Shown: piece by piece, positions 1 to 19,923 of the stretch
Position numbering within the stretch: the stretch's first letter is position 1
Layout of the letters: every line of letters begins with the position of its first letter
NCBI GenBank assembly: GCA_017562135.1
Contig: QEYB01000266.1
Span: 62,001 to 126,000 of the forward strand
Length of the DNA: 64,000 bases
DNA from: Dipylidium caninum
Lineage: Eukaryota; Platyhelminthes; Cestoda; Cyclophyllidea; Dipylidiidae
Direction: 5' to 3'
Notes under the pieces: generated by a model
The model's input: only the letters and a program-made list of their open reading frames with translations
Database searches by the model: none
Told to the model about the DNA's origin: nothing
Made by a program: the position numbers and the translations under genes

Positions 1-1511
1 TTTTGAAGAATCCTTTTTTACACTGTGTTTATCTCATTACACCTTGAATTATCATGTAACAGGTCAATTTTGTACTTTTTTTGTCTTTTGCTTAAATTGC
101 CGAGGAGATGGGTAATTTTTTCCGTTAGGATCTACACAAGCATCTGTATGGAATGGATTGAAACCTTAACGCCATTGAGTAATTCCATAAAAGGAGGAAA
201 ATCTAGTCTTTACATATGTATGAAAACAAACGGCTGAGAAGGGATATGCCTCAGGTTGTGAAGTTAGCCGGTACCTAGCCCACTTGTGTATTCAGAGATT
301 TCCCGAAGCTAATATCAGGTCGCGGATGCGGGCAGTTGCTTTTTTGAGCGGTCAACATTTGATTGGGATGGCTGATAACGTCTTCGTAGATCACGACGCT
401 CGAAGACTGCTCGTAATTTTACTTTACATGATTAATATCAGTATTTTCCTCGTAGCCTACAGATGATGTCTTCAGTATTCTCGAGAATGTTGCCTTTATT
501 TAGGTAGGTTCTATCGGTGATAACCACTTGATCTCTTACGACAGGTTAGGTGTGCGTTAGCCGTAAGAGCTTTAACATAACAGCACAAATATGTGGTGAG
601 CGTAACCTAAGTCAAATAAGCAATAATTTCTGGAGACAGAAAGACTAAATGAGGTTTTGAGATAATGATACTTGCAATCGAAAAGTACTTCGTACAAGTT
701 GAGTTAAAAAAGGTAATGGGAACAATAAATATTTCATCGTGGAGAATAGCAATATGTAAGGCAAAAGAGTTGGAGGTTGCCAGTGCTCAAGTGTTAGGCC
801 TGAGAAATTGTGTAATGTGGTAAGTGCATCCCGAAGGGGTCAAGATAAATAAAAACCATGAAAGGACCAAGAAGCGGCAAAGTATAAGCCAAATAAAATT
901 CCATACAGGCCCTTAAGATTTGAATGAGCTAGGCGGAAGCAGAAAAATCAATGTTTCTACCTTAGGATACAAAATGTGTTGAAATAAAGTTAAACAGATA
1001 AAGCATAGCAGCATAAGTTATTTATTGGGTGGAAGAGGAATAATCCTATAGGCCAAAGGCAAACCCCTCAACCTTAGTTTTACCAAATTAAATGCGGATG
1101 CTCATAAATGTGTCCTAATTATCTTAACGGTAACTGCAATTTTAGAAGGTCGAAAAGGTTTGGATACGTTGAATGTGCGCAGTGTGTTTCGAAGGCTGGT
1201 TTACCGGTCGTTCCATTCAGTAATGATGCCTTCGCTTCCATTCGTTTAACATGCGACAAAACGGCGACAATGATAGCAGCTATGCTTTTACAGAGACAGC
1301 ACACATTTTTGCATGTTATTTAGTGCGCATCAAAATGATTACCATATTTTCGTGCGAAACGCACCCCATTAACCCATAAACATGTAACTACTTGAAAAAC
1401 GCATACCTGTGAACCGCATTTATTTCAGTGTACTTTACTGCCCTGTTGAACGTTTTAGGTGCTTGACGTAGTCCGGCCCCGATTTTGTTTCATGGCCATT
1501 TATCGATATTA
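1..1511. other. Intergenic DNA, no gene seen
   Basis: Only short open frames occur and none has splice-compatible neighbours or a recognisable motif. The stretch is AT-rich. It probably holds the promoter and 5' UTR of the downstream DUS1L gene. An in-frame stop at 1464-1466 limits how far upstream the DUS1L frame can extend. Confidence 0.6.
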
Positions 1512-2963
1512 ATGGAACAAATAGACTGCAGAAAAAGTTTTTTGACGGAACATTCTACGCATGTACTTGCGCCAATGGTTGATCAAAGTGAATTGGCATG
1601 GCGCATGCTTGCAAGGAATTACGGCGCACATGTCACTTTTACCCCAATGATTAATACTAAACAGTTTATCAGGGATCAGACTTACCGATCCAGGGTTATG
1701 GAATTTTCAGAAAACGATCGGCCCTGTGTTGCTCAGGTTCGCGTACCTTTAAGGCATTTCGTGTAGTTCTGCGGCGACTCGCCGGAACTGTTTGCAGCTT
1801 CCGCAGAAATCGTTGAAAGTTTTTGCGACGGTATCGATCTGAATCTTGGATGTCCACAACGCATCGCCCGTCGCGGCCACTATGGCTCTTTCCTTCAGGA
1901 CGAATGGGCACTCATTTCTACGATGAGTACTTTAATCGATTTTATTACACTCATTATCGACCAAATTTAACTGAGAGTTTATTAGTTAGAGAATGTAGGG
2001 CTGTGGTGAAGCTCCCAGTTTCTGCTAAAATCAGAATTTTTCCCGATGTCCGCAAAACCGTTTTGTATGCAAAAATGTTGGAAGAAGCCGGAGCGTCCCT
2101 TATCACAGTACACGGTCGGACACGAGAGCAAATTGGACAACTTACTGGACTTGCGGATTGGCAACAAATTCGAGCGGTTAAGTATGTCCTTGTGTGTGGC
2201 TTTATTCTTACGCCTTTCTGCGAATTTTTGCTTTTATCGTTCAGTTATTCTTGCTCCTCATTCAAAGTCATGTGAATCTTTCGAATTTGTAACAGCAATA
2301 CTTTCTCTGCTTAGGCAAGCGGTTAACATCCCAGTGATCGCAAATGGAAACATCGTTTCCCATGAAGACATATATGAATGCTTAGAAATAACGGGTGCTG
2401 ACGCTGTAATGTCTGCAGGTTTCATCATTGTTGTTTGAATTACCAGAACCTTAGAGCCTCATCTTTATGATCCTACGATTTTCTCAAATCAAGAACGTAC
2501 AGTTTTCCAGGTCGCAAATGAATACATGGAACTAGTTAATGAACATCCTTGTCCGTTATCGTTTATTCGAGGTCACCTCTTTAAGCTTCTCCGCAACACG
2601 TAAGTATTCGGTAAGGCTTGATTGTTTTCACGCGAGTCTAACGTAATTCTCTAATTGAAGACTCAATGTCCATGGAGAGATGCGTCAAAGCCTTGCCTCC
2701 TCGCAATCAATTGAGGATATCGTACACTTCCTTATTCAATTGAAAGAGATGTGTGAGGTAATCCCCAGTTCACTTGTCCACTTTTTGAAGCTATACGATT
2801 TTACTCCAAACTTCAATTTCGTTCCTACTTATTTTCATTACAGAAGAAGTGTATAGAAAATAACCAATGGTCTCTGGCTTTGGAGCCCCGGGCATTGGAC
2901 AGACCACATTGGATATGCCAAGCTTATCTAAGAGATCCTAAGATACGGCAAGTTTCCAAATGA
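1512..2963 (+). CDS. DUS1L: tRNA-dihydrouridine(16/17) synthase, DUS1L-like
   Basis: This flavoenzyme family reduces uridine to dihydrouridine in the D-loop of tRNA, using FMN and NADPH. Seven exons join in phase: 1512-1736, 1767-1926, 1986-2181, 2315-2418, 2455-2599, 2661-2757 and 2844-2963, giving 348 residues. Seen motifs: APMVDQSE near residue 20, LNLGCPQ with the family's catalytic Cys at about 104, GHYGSFLQDEW just after it, SAKIRIFPD, TVHGRTREQ, PVIANGNI and ADAVMSAEPHLY, then the helical C-terminal part with HPCPLSFIRGHLFKLLRNT. Together they match Dus1 rather than Dus2-4. The start is the first in-frame ATG after a stop at 1464; an alternative upstream exon cannot be excluded. Introns 1 and 4 are only 30 and 36 nt. 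The C-terminus ends soon after the RNA-binding helical domain, so the extra tail of the human protein appears to be missing. Confidence 0.93.
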
Positions 2964-3050
2964 AATGTTATGGAATGACAGGAAAAAGTTAAACAAAATG
3001 ACGGATAAAAAACTATTTCGCGTATGTATTGAACGAGCTGTATATAAAAA

Positions 3051-3780
3051 TCATGATTTTTTTACAAGGGTCATCGGGATGGCTATCATCCTATTGGTCT
3101 CACCGTTCCAGTTCTTAAAAATATCGAAATTCCGCTTAGAGGTTAAGTCGGGTACTGAGAGACCGATTGTCGCGAATTCTTCGGCTTCTTGCCTCAGAAT
3201 TTCATTCGTCATATCAACTGTAACTGAAATTGAACAGTTTTCTGCTTCCTTTTCCTCCTCTTTGTTATCAAGTCTGAAACGGCACAGATACCTTGAGGAA
3301 AGAGAAAAGTGTGGTAACATTACGAGCCGTGTTAAAAACTGGAAATTTCAAAGCTGATTCTGTGAGTGGTCATCTCCCATTATGCAACCCAATGCCAGAA
3401 GGGGGTGTCGTACGCGCCGGTGTTGACAATAAACCACAATCACTCTGATGGGTGTTGGACGAGACGTACACACAGTGTATATTATTGGGGCAGTAACGGC
3501 AAATATCGACAATTTGGCTATGGCTTAGTAAAGAAATGTCAAATGCGGTGGGGAAAGCGAAGTCATTGTCCTGAGGTGGGAATGAGCGAGGTTGCCCTTC
3601 GATGTGTCTAACGTACCTGGAAATCATAGAACGAAGGTCATTGACGGATAAGGCATCTTTATCCTGTGGAATATTATCCTTGAACCACAAGAGTTTGTTT
3701 CCTCATGTAAAAGGGACAATAGTTCTTACTTTTTAACATATCCTTAGATTTTCGCACTCGTTTGCGCCTATTAATGAATT
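3051..3780 (-). CDS. TMA16: TMA16-like translation machinery-associated protein (5' end unresolved)
   Basis: TMA16 is a small protein bound to late pre-60S ribosomal particles. Exons resolved on the minus strand: 3389-3701 and 3051-3291, joined in phase across a 97-nt intron, with a further exon ending at about 3730 (donor GTAAGAAC) across a 28-nt intron. The family's NKLLWFKDN block, the RSMISRYVRHIE helix, and the C-terminal QEAEEFATIGLSVPDLT block followed by a FDIFKNWNG segment align with the human protein by eye. Between the two conserved halves lies a longer, Cys-containing linker (DICRYCPNN and after), which could be an insertion or an unrecognised intron. The basic segment RRKRVRKSKDMLK precedes LLWF. 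The first exon is not certain; a HSNRRAV motif at about 4500-4540 on the minus strand is a possible N-terminus. The gene is tail to tail with DUS1L, 87 bp apart. Confidence 0.72.
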
Positions 3781-4489
3781 CAATGCGATCAGAATTGAAA
3801 AATACTTAAGAATCTTCAAATCATGGTGCTTTTTCGAAATCTGGTGCTGGGCTTTGCGGCTAGAAGGATGCAGAACCTTAGCCCTCACCCTAGCCATCTA
3901 CCTAAAACCAAAATACGCGTCAACTCAGCCTAATCAGTTGAAAACGAAACTGAGCCATAAGGTTAGATTGCTATGAATACCCTCAAATTTTTCTAAGGTA
4001 AAGTGTATTATTAATTTTTCTTTGTAGTGTAATTTATTCTTGTTCCAAATGCCCCAAAAATTTGAAAGAAACGATTTTTAGTTCTAGAGGATATTACAAA
4101 ATCTACAAACTTGGTAACATGAACTTACCATTTCCAGGCCCAAAAAACATTATGTATACATGTCTTTCAACCTTCACGCTTATCAGCTAATTTAACAGAG
4201 TTATGTGCTTTACTGACATCGGTTAGTGTGTTGATATGATTTTTTCTCCACTAGCATCTACTTACCGCAGATGAATAGACCGCCCATATCTAGCACATAA
4301 TTATTTTACAAGGGTTTTTGACTTGCTGCCAATTCATTTCTCTAATTCCACTGCACATAGTTATTGAACTACTCCAGTCTCTCCGGTTACGAATTAAGCA
4401 CGTAAAACCATGATTTGCTAAAACCCATTGGCATTTTTGTCATAATTCTTGTTGCTTTACATTAATCAGTGGAGTTTCGGTAAAGGATG

Positions 4490-4845
4490 CTATGGTAACC
4501 AACAGCCCTCCGGTTAGAATGAGCTGGAAATTTCCCACGCGCCAATGATTTTGTGAAAAGTATTGAAGTGCTGCGTTTACAATCGGGGATGATAATGACT
4601 ATCATTAATCCTCGTCTCACGGGATCTGAGAAGAAAGACGCACAAATCATGGTAAGCTTAATCGCAGTTCCTCAATTTTGTCTTAGCGTTATTTGGTGCA
4701 AAGCCAAGAGATCGGTGATGCTCCCGCGCATATTCTGGTGAAATGTCACAAGGGTCCCAACCCAAAGCCACCCCTGGAAAGTGGTAAGAGTGACTGCTGG
4801 TACCAAGGTCAGAGCCGTTAACAGCGGTACATACTACCCTGTACA
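4490..4845. other. Candidate coding region, strand unresolved
   Basis: Both strands are open here. On the plus strand a frame reading SIEVLRLQSG and INPRLTGSEKK ends at ATG before GTAAGC (4649/4650). After a 36-nt intron it continues in phase from 4686 (RYLVQSQEIGDAPAHIL) to a stop near 4820. On the minus strand an ATG-initiated frame (4650 down to about 4500) contains FPAHSNRRAV, which resembles the HPNSRKA motif at the start of TMA16 proteins and would suit an upstream TMA16 exon. I cannot decide between the two; only one is likely to be real. Confidence 0.3.
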
Positions 4846-5266
4846 ATTTACATGACGATAGAAGACAAAGCCTCTGCAAACGCATACAAGTATGATAATG
4901 TTAAGGTAACATTCACAGCATATCCCAAGGCATTATACCCTAGCTCAACATTCCGCGAAAATCAAACGTAAGACTAGTGATTAAACATAGTCACGGATTT
5001 ATTCTCTGCGGAATGGTCTTCTCAACATCGTTAACTTCTAAGTGTTCAGTATGAACCTGCCACAGGAAAAAATGGCTATCGGGACGAACTGAAAGACGTT
5101 CGACTTGGAAAAGATCATCACCAAGTGGTTCGCCAACACACTTAGAATAACTCGCAAAGGAAGTTGTAAAACCCAAAACGAAACGTACTACCAAAAACAT
5201 TTTCACCTGTTTACGGAAAACAATGTCATCTGTAAATAAACTGAAGGTTATAAGAAAAAAATATAA

Positions 5267-13033
<7,767 letters not shown>

Positions 13034-13644
13034 AGTTACTCCAATAAGGGACGTAGAAACGCCTGACGAACAAGCAAGGACGCACTTCTACTGGTTGCCG
13101 CGGTTGTTTAAACTAGTGCCATGAACAAGTGAATAATTAGAAAGACAACATAGATATTAAAAATAAATATAGCATTAGCGACGAAAATACGTCTACAGAC
13201 ACAAAAGACTAATTAAGGAAAGGTTGTGGTTGCTTTTAGCTATTGTCTATAGCAGCCTCAATCAGACCATAGGTTTTCGTATCAGTGAGGAAAAACCAAA
13301 AGGTTAAGGCATTCCCCGATCGGATCCACACTGTTAACTTGAATAGATAGCTGACATATCGACCAGGACCAATAAAAAATCGGAGTTCTCGTGGACGGCT
13401 ACCGTCTCGCTGCGTTCACTTGTGGCAACCTCCAGCCCCTCCACACTACGCCGAAACCCCTCCCATCCCCTGACCACTTTCCCAATACTAACAAGCTCAC
13501 ACCCCCCCTCCCCCCTACCTGGTCAAGGGCACAACGCACAACAAACCCGATGCCCAACGCAAATGCAGACTCTACGAGACTAACGACAAGCTCCGATATC
13601 GTAGTAAACTCTCTATTTACAATATACTCGACGGGTTACTTAAA
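13034..13644. other. Intergenic, upstream of TBCD
   Basis: This is the 5' flank of TBCD and the 3' flank of the next minus-strand gene. A C-rich stretch at about 13430-13540 contains short runs of CCC and CCT but no supported gene. The TBCD promoter presumably lies here; no named element is recognisable. Confidence 0.5.
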
Positions 13645-14754
13645 TCATGGAGGACCAAGGTTCACTCTCTTTTGAGGTCCTGAGTACTCGGCATTCTCGT
13701 TACGTGGAAGCTTTTCCATGTAACGACACACGGCGTCCATACAGCGAAAACCGTAGGGTAGACGCGTCACATACTGCAAGGGTGCTCCATTGTAATAGAA
13801 TGAACAGTCAGAAAAAGTGATACACGCTCCACCGGATCCATTTGCCAACCTGTTGAAATGTGAAAACAAACACGACAGTAGTCTAGACTAAAGTCTCATC
13901 AGCTTGTACAACTTCCCACACTTGACACTTAATCTAATCTGAGTATACACACGATCAACAATGAGTATAATGGGTACAACTTAACCATCTAAGGACAGTA
14001 AATCACCATATTTTCATAGATTATGTTCACTTTGTGATTAAGTGTATCAATGTTCAGTCGGAAAATTTTGAGCCACGGTGATTGCAAATTTAACTAGTTG
14101 CCTGTAGTTGACTGGTTTGATGCATTTAGCCCCAATTCCAAAGAAAGGCCTCAACTTTCGATTACCTCCTTGTCCGAATCCAATGTTTTTCAAGAATGGG
14201 ATTAGTATATATCGAATGCCATCACGCTTAGATCATTTTTTCTGATTTTAGCCAAAATACAATTCGTAATCGCACCAAATTAAGGAGTGTTAAATAAATA
14301 AGGTACTGAAAACTCACGTCCGGATGAGTTGACGATGTCTGTGCACGCGGCCATTAAGGATTCAAAAAACGCTTCTTTTGAATCAGAAGACGCATTTAAT
14401 GAGGGACGCCTTTGCTTTCTCTGTACTTCTGAAAAGAAAAATGACTCGACATACACGCAATCACATGAGAGAATGTGGAATTAATTGTAATTTTGCGAAG
14501 TACTCAGTAGTCAGCAACGTTCAAAGAAGTAATAGCAGATAAGAAAGGAAAGGCTTCATGTAGATGAGTACCTTAAACCATATTACCTACCTTGCACTTC
14601 CCTCTTCCTATAGTAATCATTCAAAAATTTCTGAAAGAACTGATAGCAAGGAAAAATAAGGCGATTCCAACAAAGCTCAAAGCCGAAAAACCACTTATAT
14701 ATTGCATTTAAGGGTACCACACAGTGTTCCTAATTTACTTACGACGAACCACAT
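13645..14754 (-). CDS. Small unrecognised gene with a four-codon first exon (tentative model)
   Basis: Three exons join in phase: 14743-14754 (ATG plus three codons), 14591-14639 and 14318-14428. They encode a Trp/Phe-rich start (MWFVFFQKFLNDYYRK), a very basic stretch (VQRKQRRPS) and an amphipathic segment FFESLMAACTDIV. A further coding-like exon at 13645-13849, after a good acceptor, reads GGACITFSDCSFYYNGAPL and a Cys-containing tail to a TGA. Joining exon three directly to it gives the wrong phase by one base, so a small exon is missing from my model or these are two genes. No family is recognised. The short hydrophobic N-terminus followed by basic residues is compatible with a membrane anchor, which is inference only. 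Confidence 0.45.
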
Positions 14755-15313
14755 TTAGCAACGCCATTCATTAGCAGCTAGACATGACTCCATGTTTTAA
14801 AACTAAAAGGGTTTGGCAATCAAGGAAATTCCAAGAATATCGTATTAAAATACAAAAAAAATTAAATCATTGATATCTCAATGATATATTTTTTTAACGC
14901 AATAAATGTGAATATTTCATGCGAAGACATTAGTAGAATACGGTTTGTGAGGTGATTCTATTATAGTAGTTTGAAAAATTTAACCGTCGCACCACTCGAA
15001 TTTGTTTCTACCTTGAAGTTCATGCCATCTTCAGGCATAATACTTTTAAGGTAATATATCTTAACAACACAAATCAAGAGAGACTGCAAAATATAACTTC
15101 TTCATCAGCTCCAATACTGTATATTAACCTAAGATTCCCAGTTAAAACCAATAACGTAAAATAATGACTCTTTGGGAAAATTTGACAGCAAATTTCGAAT
15201 TAAGAGAAATTCGTCACGAGTATTCTAGTGTCGAGTATAAATCCCATGAAATTAATAAATTTAAGTACAATGGTTCAACAAAATAAAACTAGAGGTCTTA
15301 CGGCCCAGATAGC
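14755..15313. other. Intergenic, no gene seen
   Basis: AT-rich DNA between the small gene and the KLHDC10 stop codon. No open frame with splice support and no repeat of note. Confidence 0.55.
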
Positions 15314-17773
15314 TCAAGACGAGTGAACAGTCAGACTTTGGTACGCATCACGAGCGCCTGTACTGCCGACGGGGGAGAGGCCAAGAAGAGGCGCTGAAGC
15401 GGAGCGCAACACTTGTGGAAGAAGTGGTGAAACAAGGTTATGTGGAAAAAAGACGCGTAGAAGACGGGCGACTTGCCCCCAGCACAGTTCCGCCAAGCTG
15501 CTCGTTCGATTTGTCAGACGAAAGCAGTGCAATTGGTTCACTCGCGTATCATCTCGCACACCACCAAAGGAATAGAACTCGTTCCGCTGTAACACATGAA
15601 TATGTGGACGGAGGAAAATGCGTTATTTACTTCATTCTATCGTCCATAACCCACAAAGTACTTGAGAAATTTCCTTTCATCTATGCTCCTGAGATATCTC
15701 AACATATGAGCAGCCGAAATCGACATATAATCACTTTGCACGATAAAATGAAGAATGTCAATCCACTAATTAGTTTATTTCGAGGAAAAAAGAGAAAGAA
15801 CTGGGACGAACAACTCCCTCCCCACTTTAAGTATCACTGAGCAAAAAAATATTTGAACAAAGAAACTGCTTCGTGGTACCAGCATGATAAGAATCTAAAA
15901 CTTCTCTCACCCCAGGAACAACAGCGAGATCATGGAAGAAAGTGGGTAGGGGTTGTCTCGCAACGGTGTAGAAAACTAGCGAATCCAAATCAAATGCGAA
16001 AACGAGATCATTGAGCATATCAGTTTCGTCGACTACGCCCCCAGTAGTGTAAACCACTGTCAAGACAGGCAAAAGATAACTGTTTGGAGGGATCTCGAAC
16101 AGTCGCAATAGGAAAGCAGAAATTATTGCATCAATACCACAAGGGAAATCTCATAACATTTACCATTGTCGAAGTGAACAGAACATGAATGTCGAATGGG
16201 AGGAGGGCAACTCCCAGAGAAAGAAACATATCTCCACGTCCGCTTTCTTACGTTAAAAACAGGCATCTAAAGAAAGACTGTATGCATCATTTAAAAATAA
16301 AAAAATAATCCAACGTTTGGTATATTTTTAAACCTGGTCTGGCGCGTGAAGCCGTTTGTTGGTCTATCATAGAAAACCGGACATTTAATTTCAAAAAACG
16401 ACTAAATGTAGCTTAGATGACAATATGCAAAAAGTATTTTTGATAAATAGCAAGAAGGGGTAGTAACTAGAGTACTATTTCGGCTCAGACTGCAAATGAA
16501 TTTATATCACGCAATTTCTAATCTATACCAATCACAGTAAAGACGCAAACTTGGTTCAGAACAACATAACCTTAGGAATCATCAAAATTTCTTTTGAACT
16601 AATAATAACCCACCGGCCAAAAGGAAAGACTGCCCTCAGAATTTGTGCCTCCGACTATGTACAATTCCTCTTTCCAGAAGATGGCGTCGTGGCGATATCT
16701 AAAATAACATCGTTATTCTGTTCCAGGCTCGAATTATAATGGAAATAGAGTGACAAATTACAAAATACGAGGTTTTTCCGGATAACCAAAAAAGAAACTC
16801 AATAGAGATTATATTCTGGCAAGATTATTCGACTATTTGGGATTCACAAAATTAGGGATTTGGAATTAAATTGTACGTAAATGGAACAACTTGCATTTTT
16901 ATTAAATAATGTAGGAGGTAAATTCAACCCCTATGCAGTCGACGTCATTTGGAGTAAACCAACAATTTTCTGCGTGAATACGGCCTAAAATTTCTTAGTA
17001 AATACATTACTCATAATTTTAACAATGGCAACGTGATTTGAGAGTAGAATTACTAAGAGATATAAACAAAAATTAAGCACACGACACCATCTAATGAAAG
17101 CGTATAAAAAAACGAGATTTAATCCAGTAAATGAATTTGAATATAGGATAACGCCGAGATACCTAGGTTTGAAAATTCCAAGTGAATCCAGTCCATCACC
17201 ACCGAATAGTCTTTCCCAGGTACCGGTAGAGAAGTAAAAAGCGCTAACCACGTTTGTGTAGGGGGCTCCGCGCGCACCCCCCACTTTGATAAGCATGGCT
17301 TTGTTTTCGCAAGGGCGACTGTCTTGCTGTTCCGCCAAACGCACATAAGTCAAGGAGTGTCCATATGTCGCCTCTGGAATGTTCACTTCATCGCCATTCT
17401 TTGGGACGCATGGATGTTCTTTGCACTGTTCCGTGACCACATTAATTTCTATCATACTGTTGTTAATGTCCTCAGCGAAAGGAAAGCCCGTACCGCCGTG
17501 GATGATAATGCATTCACCAACGACAAGGGCGCAAGCAGAGAGAGCGAGACGGAAAGGGCAGTTAGGGATTTTGAGGCGGCGCCACCTTCTCGCTATGAGA
17601 TTGAAAGCCCACACTTCTGCAGACACTTTGAGTCCTATTGGAGATTGGACATAACCACCGATTACGTAGAGATCCCCGGCGATACAAACCATTCGATGGC
17701 CGCTACGTCCCGGCACAGCATCGCATTCGGTAGTAATAGCATAAATTTGTTCGCGTCTCACAGTACATGCCAT
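15314..17773 (-). CDS. KLHDC10: Kelch domain-containing protein 10 (KLHDC10 / Slim)
   Basis: KLHDC10 is a six-bladed kelch protein. In animals it is a CUL2 ubiquitin-ligase substrate receptor and a regulator of ASK1 signalling. Five exons join in phase: 17163-17773, 16614-16698, 16164-16266, 15911-16056 and 15314-15586, giving 405 residues (human about 440). Kelch signatures are visible in order: RSGHRMVCIAGDLYVIGGY, IIIHGGTGFPF, KVGGARGAPYTNVV, RYRHDAIFWKEELYIVGGT, CPPPIRHSCSV with VYTTGGVVDET, and FHDLAVVPG followed by FYSFGGVRDD. After the propeller, the TSSLAELCWGQVARLLR segment occupies the place of the family's C-terminal cullin-binding box. The start is the first ATG of the open exon. 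The C-terminal tail after the box is longer and diverged. Its 5' end faces PHF5A. Confidence 0.93.
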
Positions 17774-19373
17774 TAGATCACCTCAAAAAAACATTTATCT
17801 AAAAATGAAGTGCAGTGTATTATGAAACACCCGGGAATTACCGAAAGGCAAGTACTTGCGATAATGCATTGATGTAATGTTGTAAATATATAAAAGCCTG
17901 GTTACAATCTGTACATATTAAGGGTGCATGAAAGGTTTTAACTAAGAGTACAATCTCGACGTTAAGTACAAAACAATATGAAAAAAATATTTACAAGCAG
18001 AGTTAAAATGTGTATGGTATCGTTGAAGTGAAACAATGCAACGAGGAATTAGATCGTAAAGATTTTGATGCAAACCTCAAACATGATTTCCTATTTGCTG
18101 ACAATATGGGTCTGACGATACCTCATGAGTGGAAAGAAACCGAACAACCAACACGGAGCATGAAACAGCGGCGAGTTTGAACACTGAGCAACATTATAAA
18201 TCCCACTCATTGATTGCACAAAGCCAAACCATCCATGTCATAATTTTAGTTCATTCAATGACGCATTTAACCTCATTAAATCGGTGAATACGTGACGTTT
18301 TTATACCATACCTGTTGAACAAACAGGGGGAAAGGAGGTTGGTTTCAAATTTGTAATGTCAAGTAATGGGACTCATACAAATGTAAAGAAAGAATATCCC
18401 TCGGTAAACTATTCTAAAAGTGCACATACTCTTTGAAACACCCAGTCTAGATATAGGTTCAGGGGCTAAATTATATTATTAATAATGGAGAAAATCAATT
18501 GCCATACCCTAATTAGTCAAGTCATATGTACTAAAAGTACCGCCTTTCAATGACTAACTACATAAACCCTAGGGTGTTATTATTTGAAGTCTTTCAATCC
18601 CTAAGTTTTCTATGTTTATTTACGGTTTGGAAGAAGACTTTGGACACGGAAATTGGCTCTTCGCCAATAACCCCATTTTTTGTCAAAGTGATATATGGGC
18701 GTCTAAGATAGTTTCTTCAATAGAATTTTGCAAACGGGCAATACGCTTGCGCGTTTTCCGCTTTTTTGCAGCTGATTTCGGATGGGTCGCTTAACTCAAA
18801 ATCTTTCGATCACCAAAGCATTGTATATATATATATATATACCCTGTAACACCCACTTCTACTCGCAAGTAAGATTGGACTAGGGTAAAGTGGACGTGAT
18901 TCTATATTTTCGAAGAGCAAAGTTGCCGAATCATTCCGAATGTCTAGCTACTTATACTACCTGGTCACTTGGTACATAATGATAGCAATTCAGAAGTAGA
19001 TTAAGGGAGTCTTTCCACCGTGTAGTAAAAGATACCTTTGTGCGTTCCCCAGTTTATCCAATTTTTCTACACATACGGTTTCTCCATGCAGCTAGTTTAT
19101 AAGAAGCGGTTCTGTAAACTTCCTTTTTATAGCCAAAGCCTCTAACCTTTTCTACCTGAGAAGTGTTAATACAAATAATCTTAATTATATGTATATATAA
19201 TAAAAATCATTTCATCTGACTTTAGGAACCTTAGGTTATTGCGAAAAATTAGATACACGAATATGACAAACTCTATTAAATAATCGCAATTAATAATGTC
19301 ACATTCTACTCGCCTTCATGTTTGTTCATCAGAACTACGGCGGCATGCCTTACATTCGCCCTTGCCACCCTCC
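17774..19373. other. Intergenic between divergent KLHDC10 and PHF5A
   Basis: A 1.6-kb AT-rich gap between two genes transcribed away from each other, so it should hold both promoters. I see no third gene. A plus-strand open frame at 18612-18794 lacks convincing splice sites or homology. Confidence 0.55.
18824..18841. repeat. (TA)n microsatellite
   Basis: An uninterrupted TA dinucleotide run upstream of PHF5A. No other feature depends on it. Confidence 0.9.
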
Positions 19374-19778
19374 ATGGCCAAGCACCACCCTGATCTTATC
19401 TTCTGCCGTAAACAACCAGGTGTTTGTAAGTCCATTGCTCATATTCAACGGTTTTAGCGATTGGGCGGCTATGTGAAAAGTGCGACGGGAAATGCGTCAT
19501 TTGCGACTCTTACGTTCGGCCTTGCACACTTGTTCGTATTTGTGATGAATGCAATTATGGCTCATACCAGGGCAGATGTGTCATTTGTGGCGGCACGGGT
19601 GTTTCAGATGCCTATTACTGCAGGGAATGTACAATAATGGAGAAAGATGTAGGTTTATCATTCCTAAGTTTGCGTTGTTCAGCGTGACGGTTGCCCCAAA
19701 ATAGTCAACTTGGGTAGCGCAAAAACAGATTTATTCTATGAAAGAAAAAAATACGGATTCAAAAAACGTTCCTATTAG
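19374..19778 (+). CDS. PHF5A: PHD finger-like domain protein 5A, SF3b subunit (SF3B14b)
   Basis: PHF5A is a small zinc-knot protein of the U2 snRNP SF3b complex, helping to form the branch-site pocket with SF3B1. Exons 19374-19425, 19458-19648 and 19683-19778 give 112 residues (human 110). The sequence is close to invariant with the animal protein: [54 protein letters not shown] and the basic end KKYGFKKR followed by SY. All zinc-binding CxxC pairs are intact. Both introns are tiny, 32 and 34 nt. The gene is tail to tail with PPOX, 145 bp apart. Confidence 0.98.
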
Positions 19779-19923
19779 CGGCGAGTTGACTGAGAAAATT
19801 CATATGGCTGCAAGTTACACCCATCTTCATCTTTTGTACAGACCTTCGATATATTGTTCTTTTTGCAGTCAAACGTTCCAGAACAAAACCATTTTTGTTA
19901 CGACTTGATTGTTCTTCTATGAA

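Noticed and set aside
4991..5200. Minus-strand ATG frame with a hydrophobic, signal-peptide-like start (MFLVVRFVLGF)
   Set aside because: It lies directly after the TBCD stop and ends over a likely AATAAA poly(A) signal, so it is better explained as TBCD 3' UTR. A weak resemblance to PIG-T N-termini was not convincing.
17324..17776. Plus-strand 150-codon frame
   Set aside because: It is the antisense shadow of the first KLHDC10 exon.
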